The notes under the pieces were generated by a model that did no database searches, was not told the DNA's origin, and saw only the letters and a program-made list of their open reading frames with translations. DNA of 64,000 nucleotides from an uncultured Porphyromonadaceae bacterium. GTDB taxonomy: Bacteria > Bacteroidota > Bacteroidia > Bacteroidales > Muribaculaceae. Below are positions 28,830 to 39,047 of this stretch, piece after piece. The position numbers and the translations under genes were made by a program. The stretch spans positions 17,814-81,813 of the forward strand of contig CAMWMD010000010.1 in the NCBI GenBank assembly GCA_947175265.1, given 5' to 3'. How positions within the stretch are numbered: position 1 is the first letter of the stretch; the number at the start of each line of letters is the position of its first letter.

Positions 28830-29402
28830 ATGAGTAAGAAAAAGATAGCAGTGTTCGCAAGCGGCAACGGCTCCAATTTCGAGGCCATCGTGAAGGCGTG
28901 CGTGGAGGGTACGGTAGATGCGGAGGTTGTGCTCTGCGTCACCGACCGTCCTGGAGCATACGTCACGGAGCGTGCGGCACGCGCCGGGGTGCCGATGGTG
29001 GAGTTCCGCCCTAAGGACTACCCCTCAAAACGTGATTTCGAACTGATGCTCATGCATCATCTCGAGGAAAAGGAAGTCGACCTGATTTGTCTGGCCGGCT
29101 ATATGCGTATCATCGGGGAGACCTTGCTTGAGGCCTACCCGGGACGTATCCTCAACATCCATCCATCCCTGCTTCCGGCTTTCCGGGGTGCGGATGCCGT
29201 GGGGCAGGCTCTTGCCTACGGCGTGAAAGTATATGGCGTGACGGTGCATTACGTCGATGCCACCCTTGACGGCGGCAAAATCATCGCACAAGCCGCCATA
29301 TCCTACGAAGGGAACGACCGCGATGACCTCGAGGCTATGATCCATGCCCGCGAGCATATCCTCTATCCGGAAGCGATCAACCGCGTGCTCCCCACAATCT
29401 GA
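28830..29402 (+). CDS. purN: Phosphoribosylglycinamide formyltransferase, folate-dependent
   Basis: 190 residues. IAVFASGNGSNFEAI at the N-terminus, catalytic NIHPSLLPAF.G with the conserved Asn/His near 107-115, and DATLDGGKIIAQ near 140 holding the catalytic Asp. It adds formyl from 10-formyl-THF to GAR. purT at 60952 encodes the formate-dependent alternative, so the organism has two routes for this step. Confidence 0.96.
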   Translation: MSKKKIAVFASGNGSNFEAIVKACVEGTVDAEVVLCVTDRPGAYVTERAARAGVPMVEFRPKDYPSKRDFELMLMHHLEEKEVDLICLAGYMRIIGETLLEAYPGRILNIHPSLLPAFRGADAVGQALAYGVKVYGVTVHYVDATLDGGKIIAQAAISYEGNDRDDLEAMIHAREHILYPEAINRVLPTI

Positions 29403-29456
29403 CAGCGGAGACAGCGGTATTTTAAACAGTAACCACAATACAGTATATATATTTAT

Positions 29457-30986
29457 ATGAGAGCGTTAATCAGCGTAAGCGATAAAACCGGCATCGTGGA
29501 GTTTGCCACAGCCCTCAAGAACATGGGCTGGGGACTCATCGCGACCGGAGGCACACTGAAAGTGCTTCGTGAAAGCGGTCTTGAGGTGTCTGACATCCAG
29601 GACATAACAGGTTTCCCCGAAATCTGCGAGGGGCGTGTGAAGACCCTTCATCCCAAAGTGCACGGAGGTCTCCTGGCGCGCCGTGACAGCGAAGACCACA
29701 TGCGTCAGATTGCAGAGAACGGCATCTCGACAATCGAGATGGTATGCGTGAACCTCTATCCCTTCGAGGCCACGATAGCGAAAGAGGGGGTGACAATGGC
29801 AGATGCCGTGGAGAACATCGACATAGGCGGCCCCTCAATGCTCCGCAGCGCGGCAAAGAACTTCCGCGACGTGACGGTGGTGTGCGATCCTTCCGACTAT
29901 GCAATGGTAATCGAGGAGATCGCTGCCAATGGCGACACACTCCCAGAGACACGCCTCAAACTCTCTGCAAAGGCTTATACCCACACTGCCCTCTATGACA
30001 GTTGCATCGCCACATACATGCGCCGTCAGGCTGGGCTTGACGAGAAACTGTTCCTCAGTTTCGATGCCATTCAGACTCTCCGCTACGGCGAGAATCCTCA
30101 TCAGGCGGCTACATTCTACCGTTCCCCCAAGGAGGTGTCTTATTCAGTGGCACATGCCCGTCAGCTCGGTGGCAAGGAATTGAGTTACAACAATATTCAG
30201 GATGCCAACGCCGCCCTCAACATCGTGCGAGAGTTCTCTGAGCCTTTCTGCTGCGCGCTCAAGCACATGAATCCCTGCGGCGCAGGCGTAGGTAAGGATC
30301 TCCTCGAGGCATGGACACGCGCTTACGAGGCCGACAAGGTGAGCATCTATGGCGGTATCGTGGCAATGAACCGACCCTTGACTGCCGAGGTGGCTCGCCT
30401 GATGAAGCCTATTTTCCTTGAGATCGTAATGGCTCCCGCTTTCGAGCCGGAGGCTCTCGAGGTGCTTGCTTCCAAGAAGAATCTCCGTCTCCTTGAGGTG
30501 ACCATGGACAACGTGCGTGAGCCTCAGAAGCAGTATGTCGGTGTTAACGGCGGTCTCCTCGTACAGGATGCCGACGTGGAGTGCAAGGATATCACTGCAG
30601 ATATGTGCGTCACTGAACGCAAGCCCACCGAGAAGGAACTCCATGAGATGGACTTCGGGTGGAAAATCGTGAAACATGTGAAGAGCAACGCCATAGTAGT
30701 GGTTAAGGATGGCGCTACCGCCGGTGTCGGCGCGGGTCAGATGAACCGTGTGGGCTCCGCTCAGATAGCCCTTGAGGAAGCCAAGGCCGCAGGTATCACC
30801 GAAGGCCTCGTGCTCGCTTCCGACGGATTCCTCCCCTTCGGCGACACCGTTGAACTCGCCTCAAAATATGGCGTGACGGCAATCGTGCAGCCGGGCGGCA
30901 GCATCCGCGATGAGGATTCAATACGTGTGGCCAACGAGAAGGGTATCACGATGCTCTTCACCGGGATGCGTCATTTCAAACATTGA
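29457..30986 (+). CDS. purH: Bifunctional AICAR transformylase/IMP cyclohydrolase
   Basis: 509 residues. The N-terminal MGS-like cyclohydrolase domain (ALISVSDKTGIVEFA, then VKTLHPKVHGGLLARRD) covers about 1-190. The transformylase domain follows, with YGENPHQAA near 205 and the catalytic KHMNPCGAGVG (Lys-His) near 265. It performs the last two steps to IMP. Usual length; 54 bp after purN. Confidence 0.97.
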   Translation: MRALISVSDKTGIVEFATALKNMGWGLIATGGTLKVLRESGLEVSDIQDITGFPEICEGRVKTLHPKVHGGLLARRDSEDHMRQIAENGISTIEMVCVNLYPFEATIAKEGVTMADAVENIDIGGPSMLRSAAKNFRDVTVVCDPSDYAMVIEEIAANGDTLPETRLKLSAKAYTHTALYDSCIATYMRRQAGLDEKLFLSFDAIQTLRYGENPHQAATFYRSPKEVSYSVAHARQLGGKELSYNNIQDANAALNIVREFSEPFCCALKHMNPCGAGVGKDLLEAWTRAYEADKVSIYGGIVAMNRPLTAEVARLMKPIFLEIVMAPAFEPEALEVLASKKNLRLLEVTMDNVREPQKQYVGVNGGLLVQDADVECKDITADMCVTERKPTEKELHEMDFGWKIVKHVKSNAIVVVKDGATAGVGAGQMNRVGSAQIALEEAKAAGITEGLVLASDGFLPFGDTVELASKYGVTAIVQPGGSIRDEDSIRVANEKGITMLFTGMRHFKH

Positions 30987-31003
30987 TAATTCCTCGTTGG
31001 ATA

Positions 31004-32257
31004 ATGGAAAAGAATAAGAAGGTTCTCGTGGTGGGTAGCGGAGGACGCTGCCACGCCATAGTGAAGGCCCTCGCCCGCTCTCCGCAGGTAGGGAAGATTT
31101 ATTGCGCTCCGGGCAATGCGGGGATAGCCGAAGATGCGGAATGCGTGTCCATAGGTGTTGAGGATGTCGATGCCCTTGTGGAGTTCGCCCGTGACAATGC
31201 CATCGACCTCACGGTCGTGGGGCCGGAGGCGGCTCTTGCAAAAGGTCTCGTCGACGCTATGGATGCTGCCGGCCTGAAGGCTTTCGGACCCACCAAAGCC
31301 GCCGCCAGGATAGAGAGCAGCAAGGAGTTCGCAAAGCAGATAATGGCTAAATATAATGTCCCCACAGCCGGCTACGAGGCATTCGACGACTTCGACAAGG
31401 CATGGGATTACGTGAGGAACCGCCCTCTCCCCGCCGTCATAAAATATGACGGCCTCGCTGCCGGAAAGGGTGTGGTGGTGGCCACTTCCTACGAGGAGGC
31501 TGAAGCTGCCCTGCGCGACATGCTTCTTGACGCCTCTTTCGGAAAAGGGCGTGTGGTGGTCGAGGATTTCCTTGACGGCCCCGAGTTCTCTTTCATGTGC
31601 GTGGTGTCGGGTAATAAGGTCTACCCCCTCGCCGTCGCCCAAGACCACAAACGTGCGTTCGATGGCGACAAAGGCCCGAACACAGGGGGCATGGGGGCTT
31701 ATTCACCTGTGCCGTTCGTCACCGAGGAGATACGCTCCAAGGCTCTTGAGGAGATTATCCGGCGCACAGCCGACGCGCTCGTGGCCGAGGGTGTCCCATT
31801 CAAGGGTGTGCTCTACGGAGGCCTCATCCTTACGGAAGAGGGTCCGAAGGTGATTGAATTCAACGCACGCTTCGGCGACCCTGAGACCGAGGTGGTGCTC
31901 CCGCGTCTTGAAAGCGATATCTACGAACTCTTCGACGCTGCCGTAGAGGGGCGTGACTGCGAGACCCGCTGGAGCGATGATGCCTATCTCGGCGTTGTCC
32001 TCGCTTCGGAAGGTTATCCCGGAAAATATGTGAAGGGCGCAGAGATAAGGAATCTTGACAAGGTGAATGCAGAGGTATACCACATGGGCACCAAAAGAGA
32101 GGGCGACAGGCTCCTCACCGCCGGAGGCAGGGTGCTCATGGTTGTCGGGAAAGGGAAGACTGTGGCCGAGGCTAACGCGGCCGCGAAGGCCGAAATAGAG
32201 AAAATCGATTGCCCCTCCCTCTTCCACCGCACCGATATCGGAAAGGCCTCTTTATGA
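31004..32257 (+). CDS. purD: Phosphoribosylamine-glycine ligase (GAR synthetase)
   Basis: 417 residues from ATG 31004; a TTG seven codons upstream lies in the spacer. ATP-grasp enzyme with KVLVVGSGGRCHAIVKAL at the N-terminus, VGPEAALAKGLVD near 76, KYDGLAAGKGVVVA near 147, GPNTGGMGAYSP near 225 and NARFGDPETEVVLPRL near 290. It joins glycine to phosphoribosylamine. Oddity: the usual GGREHA motif reads GGRCHA here (codon TGC), a Glu-to-Cys change near the substrate-binding loop; everything else looks intact. Confidence 0.96.
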   Translation: MEKNKKVLVVGSGGRCHAIVKALARSPQVGKIYCAPGNAGIAEDAECVSIGVEDVDALVEFARDNAIDLTVVGPEAALAKGLVDAMDAAGLKAFGPTKAAARIESSKEFAKQIMAKYNVPTAGYEAFDDFDKAWDYVRNRPLPAVIKYDGLAAGKGVVVATSYEEAEAALRDMLLDASFGKGRVVVEDFLDGPEFSFMCVVSGNKVYPLAVAQDHKRAFDGDKGPNTGGMGAYSPVPFVTEEIRSKALEEIIRRTADALVAEGVPFKGVLYGGLILTEEGPKVIEFNARFGDPETEVVLPRLESDIYELFDAAVEGRDCETRWSDDAYLGVVLASEGYPGKYVKGAEIRNLDKVNAEVYHMGTKREGDRLLTAGGRVLMVVGKGKTVAEANAAAKAEIEKIDCPSLFHRTDIGKASL

Positions 32258-32303
32258 ATTGAGAATTGAAATTTGATAATTGGATAATTCTGATCTGTTT
32301 AAG

Positions 32304-33158
32304 ATGACTATAAGCGGAACTCAATTAGCGAAAGAACTTAAGCAGAACGTGGCGGCCCGCGTTGCTGAAGTGAAGGAAAAATATGGCCGTGCCCCTCACC
32401 TCGTGGTGATTCTTGTCGGCGAAGACCCCGCAAGCCAGTCATACGTCAAAGGTAAGGGCAGGGATGCCGAGGAAGTGGGCTTCAAGAGCACCACTATCCT
32501 TCGTCCTGCCGACATCTCGGAGAAGGAACTCCTCGACCTTATCGCCGAACTCAATGCCGATGATACTGTAGACGGAGTGCTGGTGCAGCTCCCCCTGCCG
32601 AAACATATCGACGAGGACAAGGTGATCGAGGCGATTGCGAAGGAGAAGGATGTGGACGGTTTCCACCCCGCCAACGTGGCTGCACTGTGGCAGAAACTCC
32701 CCTGCACCCTCCCCTGCACTCCGAAAGGCATCATCAAACTCCTTGACAAGGCCGGTGTGGAAATCGAGGGTAAGAAAGCCGTGGTAATCGGACGCAGCAA
32801 CATCGTGGGGCTCCCCGTCTCCAAACTGCTGCTTGACCGCAACGCTACCGTGACAATAGCACACAGCCGCACGAAGGATCTCCCAAAGGTGGCTTCCGAG
32901 GCTGATATCCTCGTTGTGGCTATCGGCAGGCCTAAGTTCGTCACAGCAGATATGGTGGGCGACGGCGCGGCGGTCATCGATGTCGGCGTGAACCGCGACC
33001 CCGAGACCGGAAAACTTTGCGGAGACGTGGATTTCGAGAACGTCAAGGATAAGGCGAGCGTCATCACTCCCGTCCCCGGTGGTGTGGGCCCCATGACCCG
33101 TGCTTGCCTAATGGAGAACACTCTCGAATGCTTCATCCGTAAGATGGAGAATAAATAA
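32304..33158 (+). CDS. folD: Bifunctional methylene-THF dehydrogenase/methenyl-THF cyclohydrolase
   Basis: 284 residues from ATG 32304; a TTG eight codons upstream is less likely. Active-site SQSYVKGKGRDAEEVG (Tyr and Lys of the Y-x3-K motif) near 48-63, QLPLPKHID near 100, DVDGFHPAN near 122 and the Rossmann GRSNIVGLPVSKLL near 163. It makes 10-formyl-THF, the one-carbon donor for PurN and PurH, which explains its place inside the purine operon. Confidence 0.96.
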   Translation: MTISGTQLAKELKQNVAARVAEVKEKYGRAPHLVVILVGEDPASQSYVKGKGRDAEEVGFKSTTILRPADISEKELLDLIAELNADDTVDGVLVQLPLPKHIDEDKVIEAIAKEKDVDGFHPANVAALWQKLPCTLPCTPKGIIKLLDKAGVEIEGKKAVVIGRSNIVGLPVSKLLLDRNATVTIAHSRTKDLPKVASEADILVVAIGRPKFVTADMVGDGAAVIDVGVNRDPETGKLCGDVDFENVKDKASVITPVPGGVGPMTRACLMENTLECFIRKMENK

Positions 33159-33181
33159 GCCATTTGTATAAATACAAGATT

Positions 33182-33226
33182 CAGGAGGGTGAGCCTGAGG
33201 GTGCTCCGAAGGCTCACCCGCTCCTG
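33182..33226 (+). other. Intercistronic hairpin between folD and purB
   Basis: CAGGAG-GGTGAGCC (33182-33195) pairs with GGCTCACC (33211-33218) and CTCCTG (33221-33226), with a 2-nt bulge. No U-tract follows, so mRNA processing or stabilisation is more likely than termination. Confidence 0.6.
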
Positions 33227-33248
33227 AAAATCCCTAAACAAACTAAAG

Positions 33249-34547
33249 ATGATCGAAAGATACGGAAGAGATATAATGCGTGAGGTATGGACAGAGGAGA
33301 ATAAATTCCGTGCATATCTCAAGGTGGAACTTCTCGCTGCCGAAGCATGGATGGAACTTGGAGTGGTGCCTCCCGAGGATGTGGAGAAACTTAACGCCAA
33401 CGCCACATTTGATATCGCCCGCATAAAGGAGATAGAACTCCAGACACGCCACGATATCGTGGCTTTCACCCGCACGGTGAGCGAGAGCCTCGGTGAAGAG
33501 CGCAAATGGGTGCACTATGGCCTCACCTCCACCGATGTGGTAGACACCGCCAACGGATATCTTTTCAAACAGGCCGATGAGATACTCCTCAATGATATCG
33601 AGGAGTTCATAAAGATGCTTGAGAAGCAGGCCGTTCGCTTCAAGAAACTTCCCTGCATCGGACGCACGCACGGAATACATGCCGACATAACCTCGTTCGG
33701 CCTCAAGTGGGTGCTCTGGCTCGCGGAGATGCGCCGCAACCTCCAGCGTTTCAAAGAGGCTGCCAAAGGTGTCGAGGTGGGCAAAATCAGCGGTGCCGTG
33801 GGTAATTTCGCCAACATACCCCCCTTCGTGCAGGATTTCGTCTGCGAGAAACTCGGCATAGAGAGTTCTAAAGTCAGCACTCAGGTTATACAGCGCGACC
33901 GCCATGCCTACTATATGGCCACTCTCGCCCTCATCGGCGCAAGCCTCGAGCAGATGGCCCTGGAGGTGAGAAACCTTCAGCGCACAGAGGTGCATGAGGT
34001 GGAGGAGGCATTCGGAAAGGGTCAGAAAGGATCTTCCGCCATGCCCCACAAACGCAATCCGGTAAGCAGCGAGAACATCTGCGGTTGCGCACGTGTGCTC
34101 CGCGGGTATATGGTGACCGCTTACGAGAACGTGGCGCTCTGGCATGAACGCGACATATCCCACTCCGCAACCGAGCGCATCATCATGCCTGACGCTACAA
34201 TTCTCCTCGACTACATGCTCAACCGCATGAAGGGTATCCTTGAGAATATCGTGGTGTTTGAAGACCAGATGATGGCCAACATCTACCGCACGAACGGCGT
34301 GATTTTCGCCCAGCGCGTGATGAACGCACTTATCGACAAGGGTTTCGCACGCGAGAAGGCTTACGACACAGTGCAGCCCATAGCAATGAAGGCTATGAGC
34401 GTGGGAGCGAATTATCAGGATCTCCTAAAGCAGGATCCCACAGTGATGGGTGCCCTCTCGGAGGAGGAACTCGACAACTGCTTCACCCTCGATTACTATT
34501 TCAAGAATATCGACCATATCTACAAACGCAATAACTTAGAAGAATAA
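33249..34547 (+). CDS. purB: Adenylosuccinate lyase
   Basis: 432 residues. Fumarase/aspartase-superfamily signature GSSAMPHKRNPVSSEN near 261-276, GRTHGIHADITSFGLKW near 138 (catalytic His), and LTSTDVVDTA near 90. It splits SAICAR to AICAR and adenylosuccinate to AMP, so it serves both the IMP pathway and AMP synthesis. Its stop overlaps the purA ATG by one base, coupling the two enzymes that share adenylosuccinate. Confidence 0.96.
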   Translation: MIERYGRDIMREVWTEENKFRAYLKVELLAAEAWMELGVVPPEDVEKLNANATFDIARIKEIELQTRHDIVAFTRTVSESLGEERKWVHYGLTSTDVVDTANGYLFKQADEILLNDIEEFIKMLEKQAVRFKKLPCIGRTHGIHADITSFGLKWVLWLAEMRRNLQRFKEAAKGVEVGKISGAVGNFANIPPFVQDFVCEKLGIESSKVSTQVIQRDRHAYYMATLALIGASLEQMALEVRNLQRTEVHEVEEAFGKGQKGSSAMPHKRNPVSSENICGCARVLRGYMVTAYENVALWHERDISHSATERIIMPDATILLDYMLNRMKGILENIVVFEDQMMANIYRTNGVIFAQRVMNALIDKGFAREKAYDTVQPIAMKAMSVGANYQDLLKQDPTVMGALSEEELDNCFTLDYYFKNIDHIYKRNNLEE

Positions 34548-35842
34548 TGTCGGAAAGATTAGTTGTCATCGGCTCCCAATGGGGCGATGAAGGTAAGGGA
34601 AAGATTACCGACTATTTCGCATGTCGCGCTGACATGGTGGTGCGCTATCAGGGTGGTAACAATGCCGGACACAGCGTGATGTTCAACGGCCACAAATACT
34701 CCCTCCAGAGTATACCCTCCGGCATCTTCAATCCGAAGACCGTCAACGTGATGGCAAACGGTATGGTGGTGAATCCGGAAAGTGTGCTCGTCGAACTGGA
34801 GAAACTCCACAACCAGGGGATTACTGACTACCAGCTCTACATCTCCGACCGTGCGGCTATGGTGATGCCCTGGCATTCCGACCTCGACGGTGCCTACGAG
34901 GGACTGAAGGGGGGTAAACTTATCGGCACTACCAAAAAAGGTATCGGCCCCGCTTATTGCGACAAATACAGCCGTGTCGGACTCCGTATGGGCGACCTCC
35001 TCGAACCGGAGTATTTTGCCGAGCGTCTGCGTGATGCACTCGTGCAGAAGAATCTTGAACTGAAGGCTCTCGGGCTGCCCGAATATGATTTCCAGACCGT
35101 CTACGACAGGTATATGGAGATTGCGGCAATACTCGGCCCACGTATCGTGGATACCTCCGCTCTCATCAACAGGGCGCTCCGCGAGGAGGGGAAGAAGATA
35201 CTCTTCGAGGGTGCCCAGGGAATGATGCTATGCATCGACCATGGCACGTATCCTTTCGTGACCTCTTCCACACCCTCTTCCGCAAGTGTGCCTGTTGGCG
35301 CAGGTATTTCTCCGAAATGGATTGAGAATGTGGTGGGAGTGGCTAAGGCTTATTGCACCCGTGTTGGTGAAGGCCCCTTCCCTACCGAACTCCATGACCA
35401 AATCGCCCATGAGATCCGTGAGCGCGGACATGAGTACGGAACCGTCACCGGCCGACCGCGCCGTGTGGGTTGGTTTGATGCTGTCGTAGCCCGCTACACC
35501 AGCCGCCTCGCCGGTATTGACTTCTGGGCTCTTATGCTCTTCGATGTGCTCTCCGGACTCGACAAAGTGAAAATCTGCACTCACTACGAACTTGACGGCG
35601 AGATCATCGACACTCCACCCTCTACTATCGCACGTCTCGCTCGCTGCAAACCCGTATATATCGAAATGGATGGATGGAAAGAGGATATTTCCGGAATTAG
35701 GAATTTCGACGAACTTCCGGAAGCCGCCAAGGCATACGTCCGCAAGATTGAGGAACTCACGGAAGTGCCTGTCGGAGTAGTTTCCGTAGGCCCCGACCGT
35801 TCCCAGACCATGCTCATCTCCGAAAAACTGAAACATTTCTAA
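34547..35842 (+). CDS. purA: Adenylosuccinate synthetase
   Basis: 431 residues. N-terminal GSQWGDEGKGKITDYF (catalytic Asp and P-loop-like GDEGKGK, near 8-23) and GGNNAGHSV with the catalytic His near 40; IGTTKKGIGPAYCDK near 125; GRPRRVGWFDAV near 302. It joins Asp to IMP using GTP. It starts on the last base of purB. Confidence 0.97.
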   Translation: MSERLVVIGSQWGDEGKGKITDYFACRADMVVRYQGGNNAGHSVMFNGHKYSLQSIPSGIFNPKTVNVMANGMVVNPESVLVELEKLHNQGITDYQLYISDRAAMVMPWHSDLDGAYEGLKGGKLIGTTKKGIGPAYCDKYSRVGLRMGDLLEPEYFAERLRDALVQKNLELKALGLPEYDFQTVYDRYMEIAAILGPRIVDTSALINRALREEGKKILFEGAQGMMLCIDHGTYPFVTSSTPSSASVPVGAGISPKWIENVVGVAKAYCTRVGEGPFPTELHDQIAHEIRERGHEYGTVTGRPRRVGWFDAVVARYTSRLAGIDFWALMLFDVLSGLDKVKICTHYELDGEIIDTPPSTIARLARCKPVYIEMDGWKEDISGIRNFDELPEAAKAYVRKIEELTEVPVGVVSVGPDRSQTMLISEKLKHF

Positions 35843-35911
35843 ACGCTCCCCCTCTCCTCTCCACACTCTCCCCTCCCGACTCTCAACTCAAAACCAAAAC
35901 ACTGATTTAGA

Positions 35912-37384
35912 ATGTCATTTTTAACAGAAAAAGTCAATGAGGAAGGCATGACCTTCGACGACGTGCTTCTCGTACCCGCTTATTCGGAAGTAACACCAAA
36001 CATGGTGAACGTACAGACACGTTTCTCACGTAACATCTCACTCAACATCCCTATCGTCTCGGCCGCTATGGATACCGTGACTGAGGCCGCTATGGCTATC
36101 GCTATTGCGCGTCAGGGTGGTATTGGCGTAATACACAAGAATATGCCCATCGAGGTGCAGGCTGCGATGGTGAGAAAGGTGAAACGTGCTGAAAGCGGTA
36201 TGATTTTCGACCCCGTCACTATCACTCCCCAACAGAACGTTGGCGATGCTCTCAGAATGATGAAGGAGAACCATATCGGCGGCATACCCGTAGTTAATGA
36301 GGAAGGCAAACTCGTGGGTATCGTCACTAACCGCGACCTCCGTTTCCAGACTGACATGGAACTCCCCATTGAGCAGGTGATGACAAAGGAGAATATCATC
36401 ACTACCAAGAACCCCAGCCTCGCAGAGGCTTCCGATATCCTCCTGCGTCATAAAATCGAAAAGTTGCCCGTGGTTGACGATAACAACAAGCTCATCGGCC
36501 TCATCACATACCGCGACATCACAAAGATTCAGGATTACCCCAACGCATGCAAGGATGACAAGGGTCGTCTCCGCGTGGCGGGTGGCGTAGGTGTCACTGC
36601 CGATACTCTCAAGCGTGTGGAGGCTCTCGTGAATGCCGGTGTGGATGCTGTGGTGATCGATACTGCCCATGGCCATTCAGCCAACGTGGTGAACACTCTC
36701 AAGGCCGTGAAGAAAAACTTCCCGCAGATTGACGTGCTCGTAGGCAACATCGCTACCGCAGAGGCTGCCGAATACCTCATCGCCAACGGTGCCGACGGTA
36801 TCAAGGTGGGCATCGGCCCGGGTTCGATATGCACTACCCGCATTGTGGCCGGTGTCGGTGTGCCTCAGTTGAGCGCGATTTTCAATTGCGCCAAGGTGGC
36901 TGCCAAGCACGGCATCCCCGTAATCGGCGACGGCGGTCTCCGCTATTCAGGCGATGTGGTGAAAGCCATCGCTGCCGGTGCTGACTGCGTGATGATGGGT
37001 TCTATGCTCGCCGGCACTGAGGAAAGTCCGGGTGAGACTATAATCTACAACGGACGTAAGTTCAAGGCATATCGTGGCATGGGTTCTATCGAGGCTATGG
37101 AAGCCGGTTCTAAAGACCGCTACTTCCAGAGCGGCACTTCCGACAGCAGTAAATTCGTTCCCGAAGGTATCGTGGCTCGTGTACCCTACAAGGGAACTCT
37201 CGCGGAGACTATCTACCAACTCCTCGGCGGTCTCCGTTCGGGTATGGGCTACTGCGGCGCAAAGGATATCGATGCCCTGCATGACGCCCGCTTCGTGAGA
37301 ATCACCTCCGCCGGTGTGATTGAGAACCACCCCCACGACGTGACAATCACCAAAGAGGCTCCCAACTATTCCCGCGCTGAGTAA
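35912..37384 (+). CDS. guaB: IMP dehydrogenase
   Basis: 490 residues. Barrel start [13 protein letters not shown] near 15, two CBS domains between about 95 and 205 ([19 protein letters not shown], then [18 protein letters not shown]), catalytic loop [18 protein letters not shown] with nucleophile Cys307, and the flap [13 protein letters not shown]. It oxidises IMP to XMP, the committed step to GMP; the CBS pair binds adenine/guanine nucleotides in homologues. 44 bp before guaA. Confidence 0.97.
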   Translation: MSFLTEKVNEEGMTFDDVLLVPAYSEVTPNMVNVQTRFSRNISLNIPIVSAAMDTVTEAAMAIAIARQGGIGVIHKNMPIEVQAAMVRKVKRAESGMIFDPVTITPQQNVGDALRMMKENHIGGIPVVNEEGKLVGIVTNRDLRFQTDMELPIEQVMTKENIITTKNPSLAEASDILLRHKIEKLPVVDDNNKLIGLITYRDITKIQDYPNACKDDKGRLRVAGGVGVTADTLKRVEALVNAGVDAVVIDTAHGHSANVVNTLKAVKKNFPQIDVLVGNIATAEAAEYLIANGADGIKVGIGPGSICTTRIVAGVGVPQLSAIFNCAKVAAKHGIPVIGDGGLRYSGDVVKAIAAGADCVMMGSMLAGTEESPGETIIYNGRKFKAYRGMGSIEAMEAGSKDRYFQSGTSDSSKFVPEGIVARVPYKGTLAETIYQLLGGLRSGMGYCGAKDIDALHDARFVRITSAGVIENHPHDVTITKEAPNYSRAE

Positions 37385-37428
37385 ACCGAGCCCTCACAGC
37401 CCTCACAGTGCTCCAAAAAAGAAAAAAC

Positions 37429-38955
37429 ATGGAAAAAATCCTTATTCTGGATTTCGGCTCACAATACACTCAACTCATCGCACGTCGCGTGCGTGAGTTG
37501 AATGTGTATTGCGAAATCCACCCTTTCAATAAGATTCCGGAACTTGACTCCGACATTAAAGGCGTCATCCTTTCGGGCTCCCCCTCCTCCGTGAGGGATG
37601 CCGATGCCCCGAAACCGGATTTGTCTGCCATAAAAGGGCATCTCCCCCTGCTTGGCGTATGCTACGGCGCCCAATTGCTCGCCAACGAATTCGGTGGTGA
37701 GGTCGAGGGTGCCCCCTCGCGTGAATACGGGCGTGCCATGCTCACAGTTGTGGCTCCCGATGATCCCCTCATGCTTGATGTCCCCTCCCCCACCCAGGTA
37801 TGGATGAGCCACGGCGACACCATCACCCGTCTTCCCGAAAGTTACCACATCATAGGCTCGACAGAGAATGTGAAGGCCGCTGCCTACCATATCGGGGGTG
37901 AGAAGACCTGGGGTATCCAGTTCCACCCGGAGGTATACCATTCCACCGACGGCACTCAGATACTCTCCAATTTCGTTCTCGGAATCTGCGGCTGCTCCGG
38001 CACCTGGAGTCCTGACTCATTCATAGAGACCACAGTTGAAGACCTGCGCAACAAAATAGGCGATGAGAGGGTAATCCTCGGTCTGTCGGGAGGCGTAGAC
38101 TCCTCCGTCGCGGCAATGCTGCTCCATAAGGCGATCGGCGACCGTCTGACCTGTATCTTCGTCAACAACGGTCTTCTCCGCAAGAACGAGTTTGACGATG
38201 TGCTTGACTCTTACAAGCACATGGGCCTCAACGTGATTGGTGTAGACGCTTCCGAACGTTTCTACAACGACCTCAAAGGCGTGACCGATCCCGAGCAGAA
38301 ACGTAAGATCATCGGCCGTGACTTCGTGGAGGTATTCAATGCCGAGGCTAAGAAAATCAAGGATGCCAACTGGCTTGCCCAGGGCACCATCTATCCCGAT
38401 GTCATAGAGAGTTGCTCCGTGAAGGGTCCTTCCGCCACAATCAAGAGCCACCACAACGTGGGCGGTCTCCCGAAAGAGATGAACCTCAAGATTGTCGAGC
38501 CTCTACGTCTCCTTTTCAAGGATGAGGTGCGCCGTGTAGGCAAGGCCATGGAGATGGATCAGCGTCTTCTCGGCCGTCATCCCTTCCCCGGTCCCGGTCT
38601 TGGAATCCGTATCTTAGGCGAGGTGACTCCTGAGAAGGTGCGCATCCTTCAGGAAGCGGATGCCATTTTCATCAACGGCCTTCGTGAAGCCGGTCTCTAC
38701 GACCAGGTATGGCAGGCCGGAGTGATGCTCCTTCCAGTGCAGAGCGTAGGAGTGATGGGCGATGAGCGCACATACGAGAACTGTGTCGCTCTCCGTGCCG
38801 TAATCTCCACCGACGGTATGACAGCCGACTGGGTTCACCTCCCCTACGAATTCCTCGCCAAGGTCAGCAACGAGATCATCAACAAAGTGCGTGGCGTGAA
38901 CCGCGTAGTCTACGACATCTCCTCCAAACCACCGGCAACAATCGAGTGGGAATAA
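37429..38955 (+). CDS. guaA: GMP synthase (glutamine-hydrolysing)
   Basis: 508 residues from ATG 37429; a GTG seven codons upstream is less likely. Class I glutamine amidotransferase domain with nucleophile Cys78 (LGVCYGAQ) and QFHPEV near 166; ATP-pyrophosphatase with P-loop GLSGGVDSS near 220; C-terminal dimerisation domain ending [12 protein letters not shown], the standard GuaA end. It makes GMP from XMP. Last gene of the purine operon, followed by a very strong terminator. Confidence 0.97.
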   Translation: MEKILILDFGSQYTQLIARRVRELNVYCEIHPFNKIPELDSDIKGVILSGSPSSVRDADAPKPDLSAIKGHLPLLGVCYGAQLLANEFGGEVEGAPSREYGRAMLTVVAPDDPLMLDVPSPTQVWMSHGDTITRLPESYHIIGSTENVKAAAYHIGGEKTWGIQFHPEVYHSTDGTQILSNFVLGICGCSGTWSPDSFIETTVEDLRNKIGDERVILGLSGGVDSSVAAMLLHKAIGDRLTCIFVNNGLLRKNEFDDVLDSYKHMGLNVIGVDASERFYNDLKGVTDPEQKRKIIGRDFVEVFNAEAKKIKDANWLAQGTIYPDVIESCSVKGPSATIKSHHNVGGLPKEMNLKIVEPLRLLFKDEVRRVGKAMEMDQRLLGRHPFPGPGLGIRILGEVTPEKVRILQEADAIFINGLREAGLYDQVWQAGVMLLPVQSVGVMGDERTYENCVALRAVISTDGMTADWVHLPYEFLAKVSNEIINKVRGVNRVVYDISSKPPATIEWE

Positions 38956-38971
38956 CAGGAAATGGACAGAT

Positions 38972-39012
38972 AAATAAACCCGGTCGGAATCGTATTCCGA
39001 CCGGGTTTATTT
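38972..39012 (+). terminator. Purine operon terminator
   Basis: Perfect 19-bp stem at 38972-38990 / 38994-39012 with a 3-nt CGT loop, core ACCCGGTCGGAAT/ATTCCGACCGGGT, A-rich before and T-rich after. It may also stop the convergent lipoprotein gene. Confidence 0.92.
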
Positions 39013-39047
39013 TATCTGTTGGCCCTGAGGCCGAATTGTCAGATTAT

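Noticed and set aside
32396..33505. 369-codon minus-strand frame across folD and purB
   Set aside because: Ser/Arg/Thr-rich antisense frame spanning two well-identified genes.
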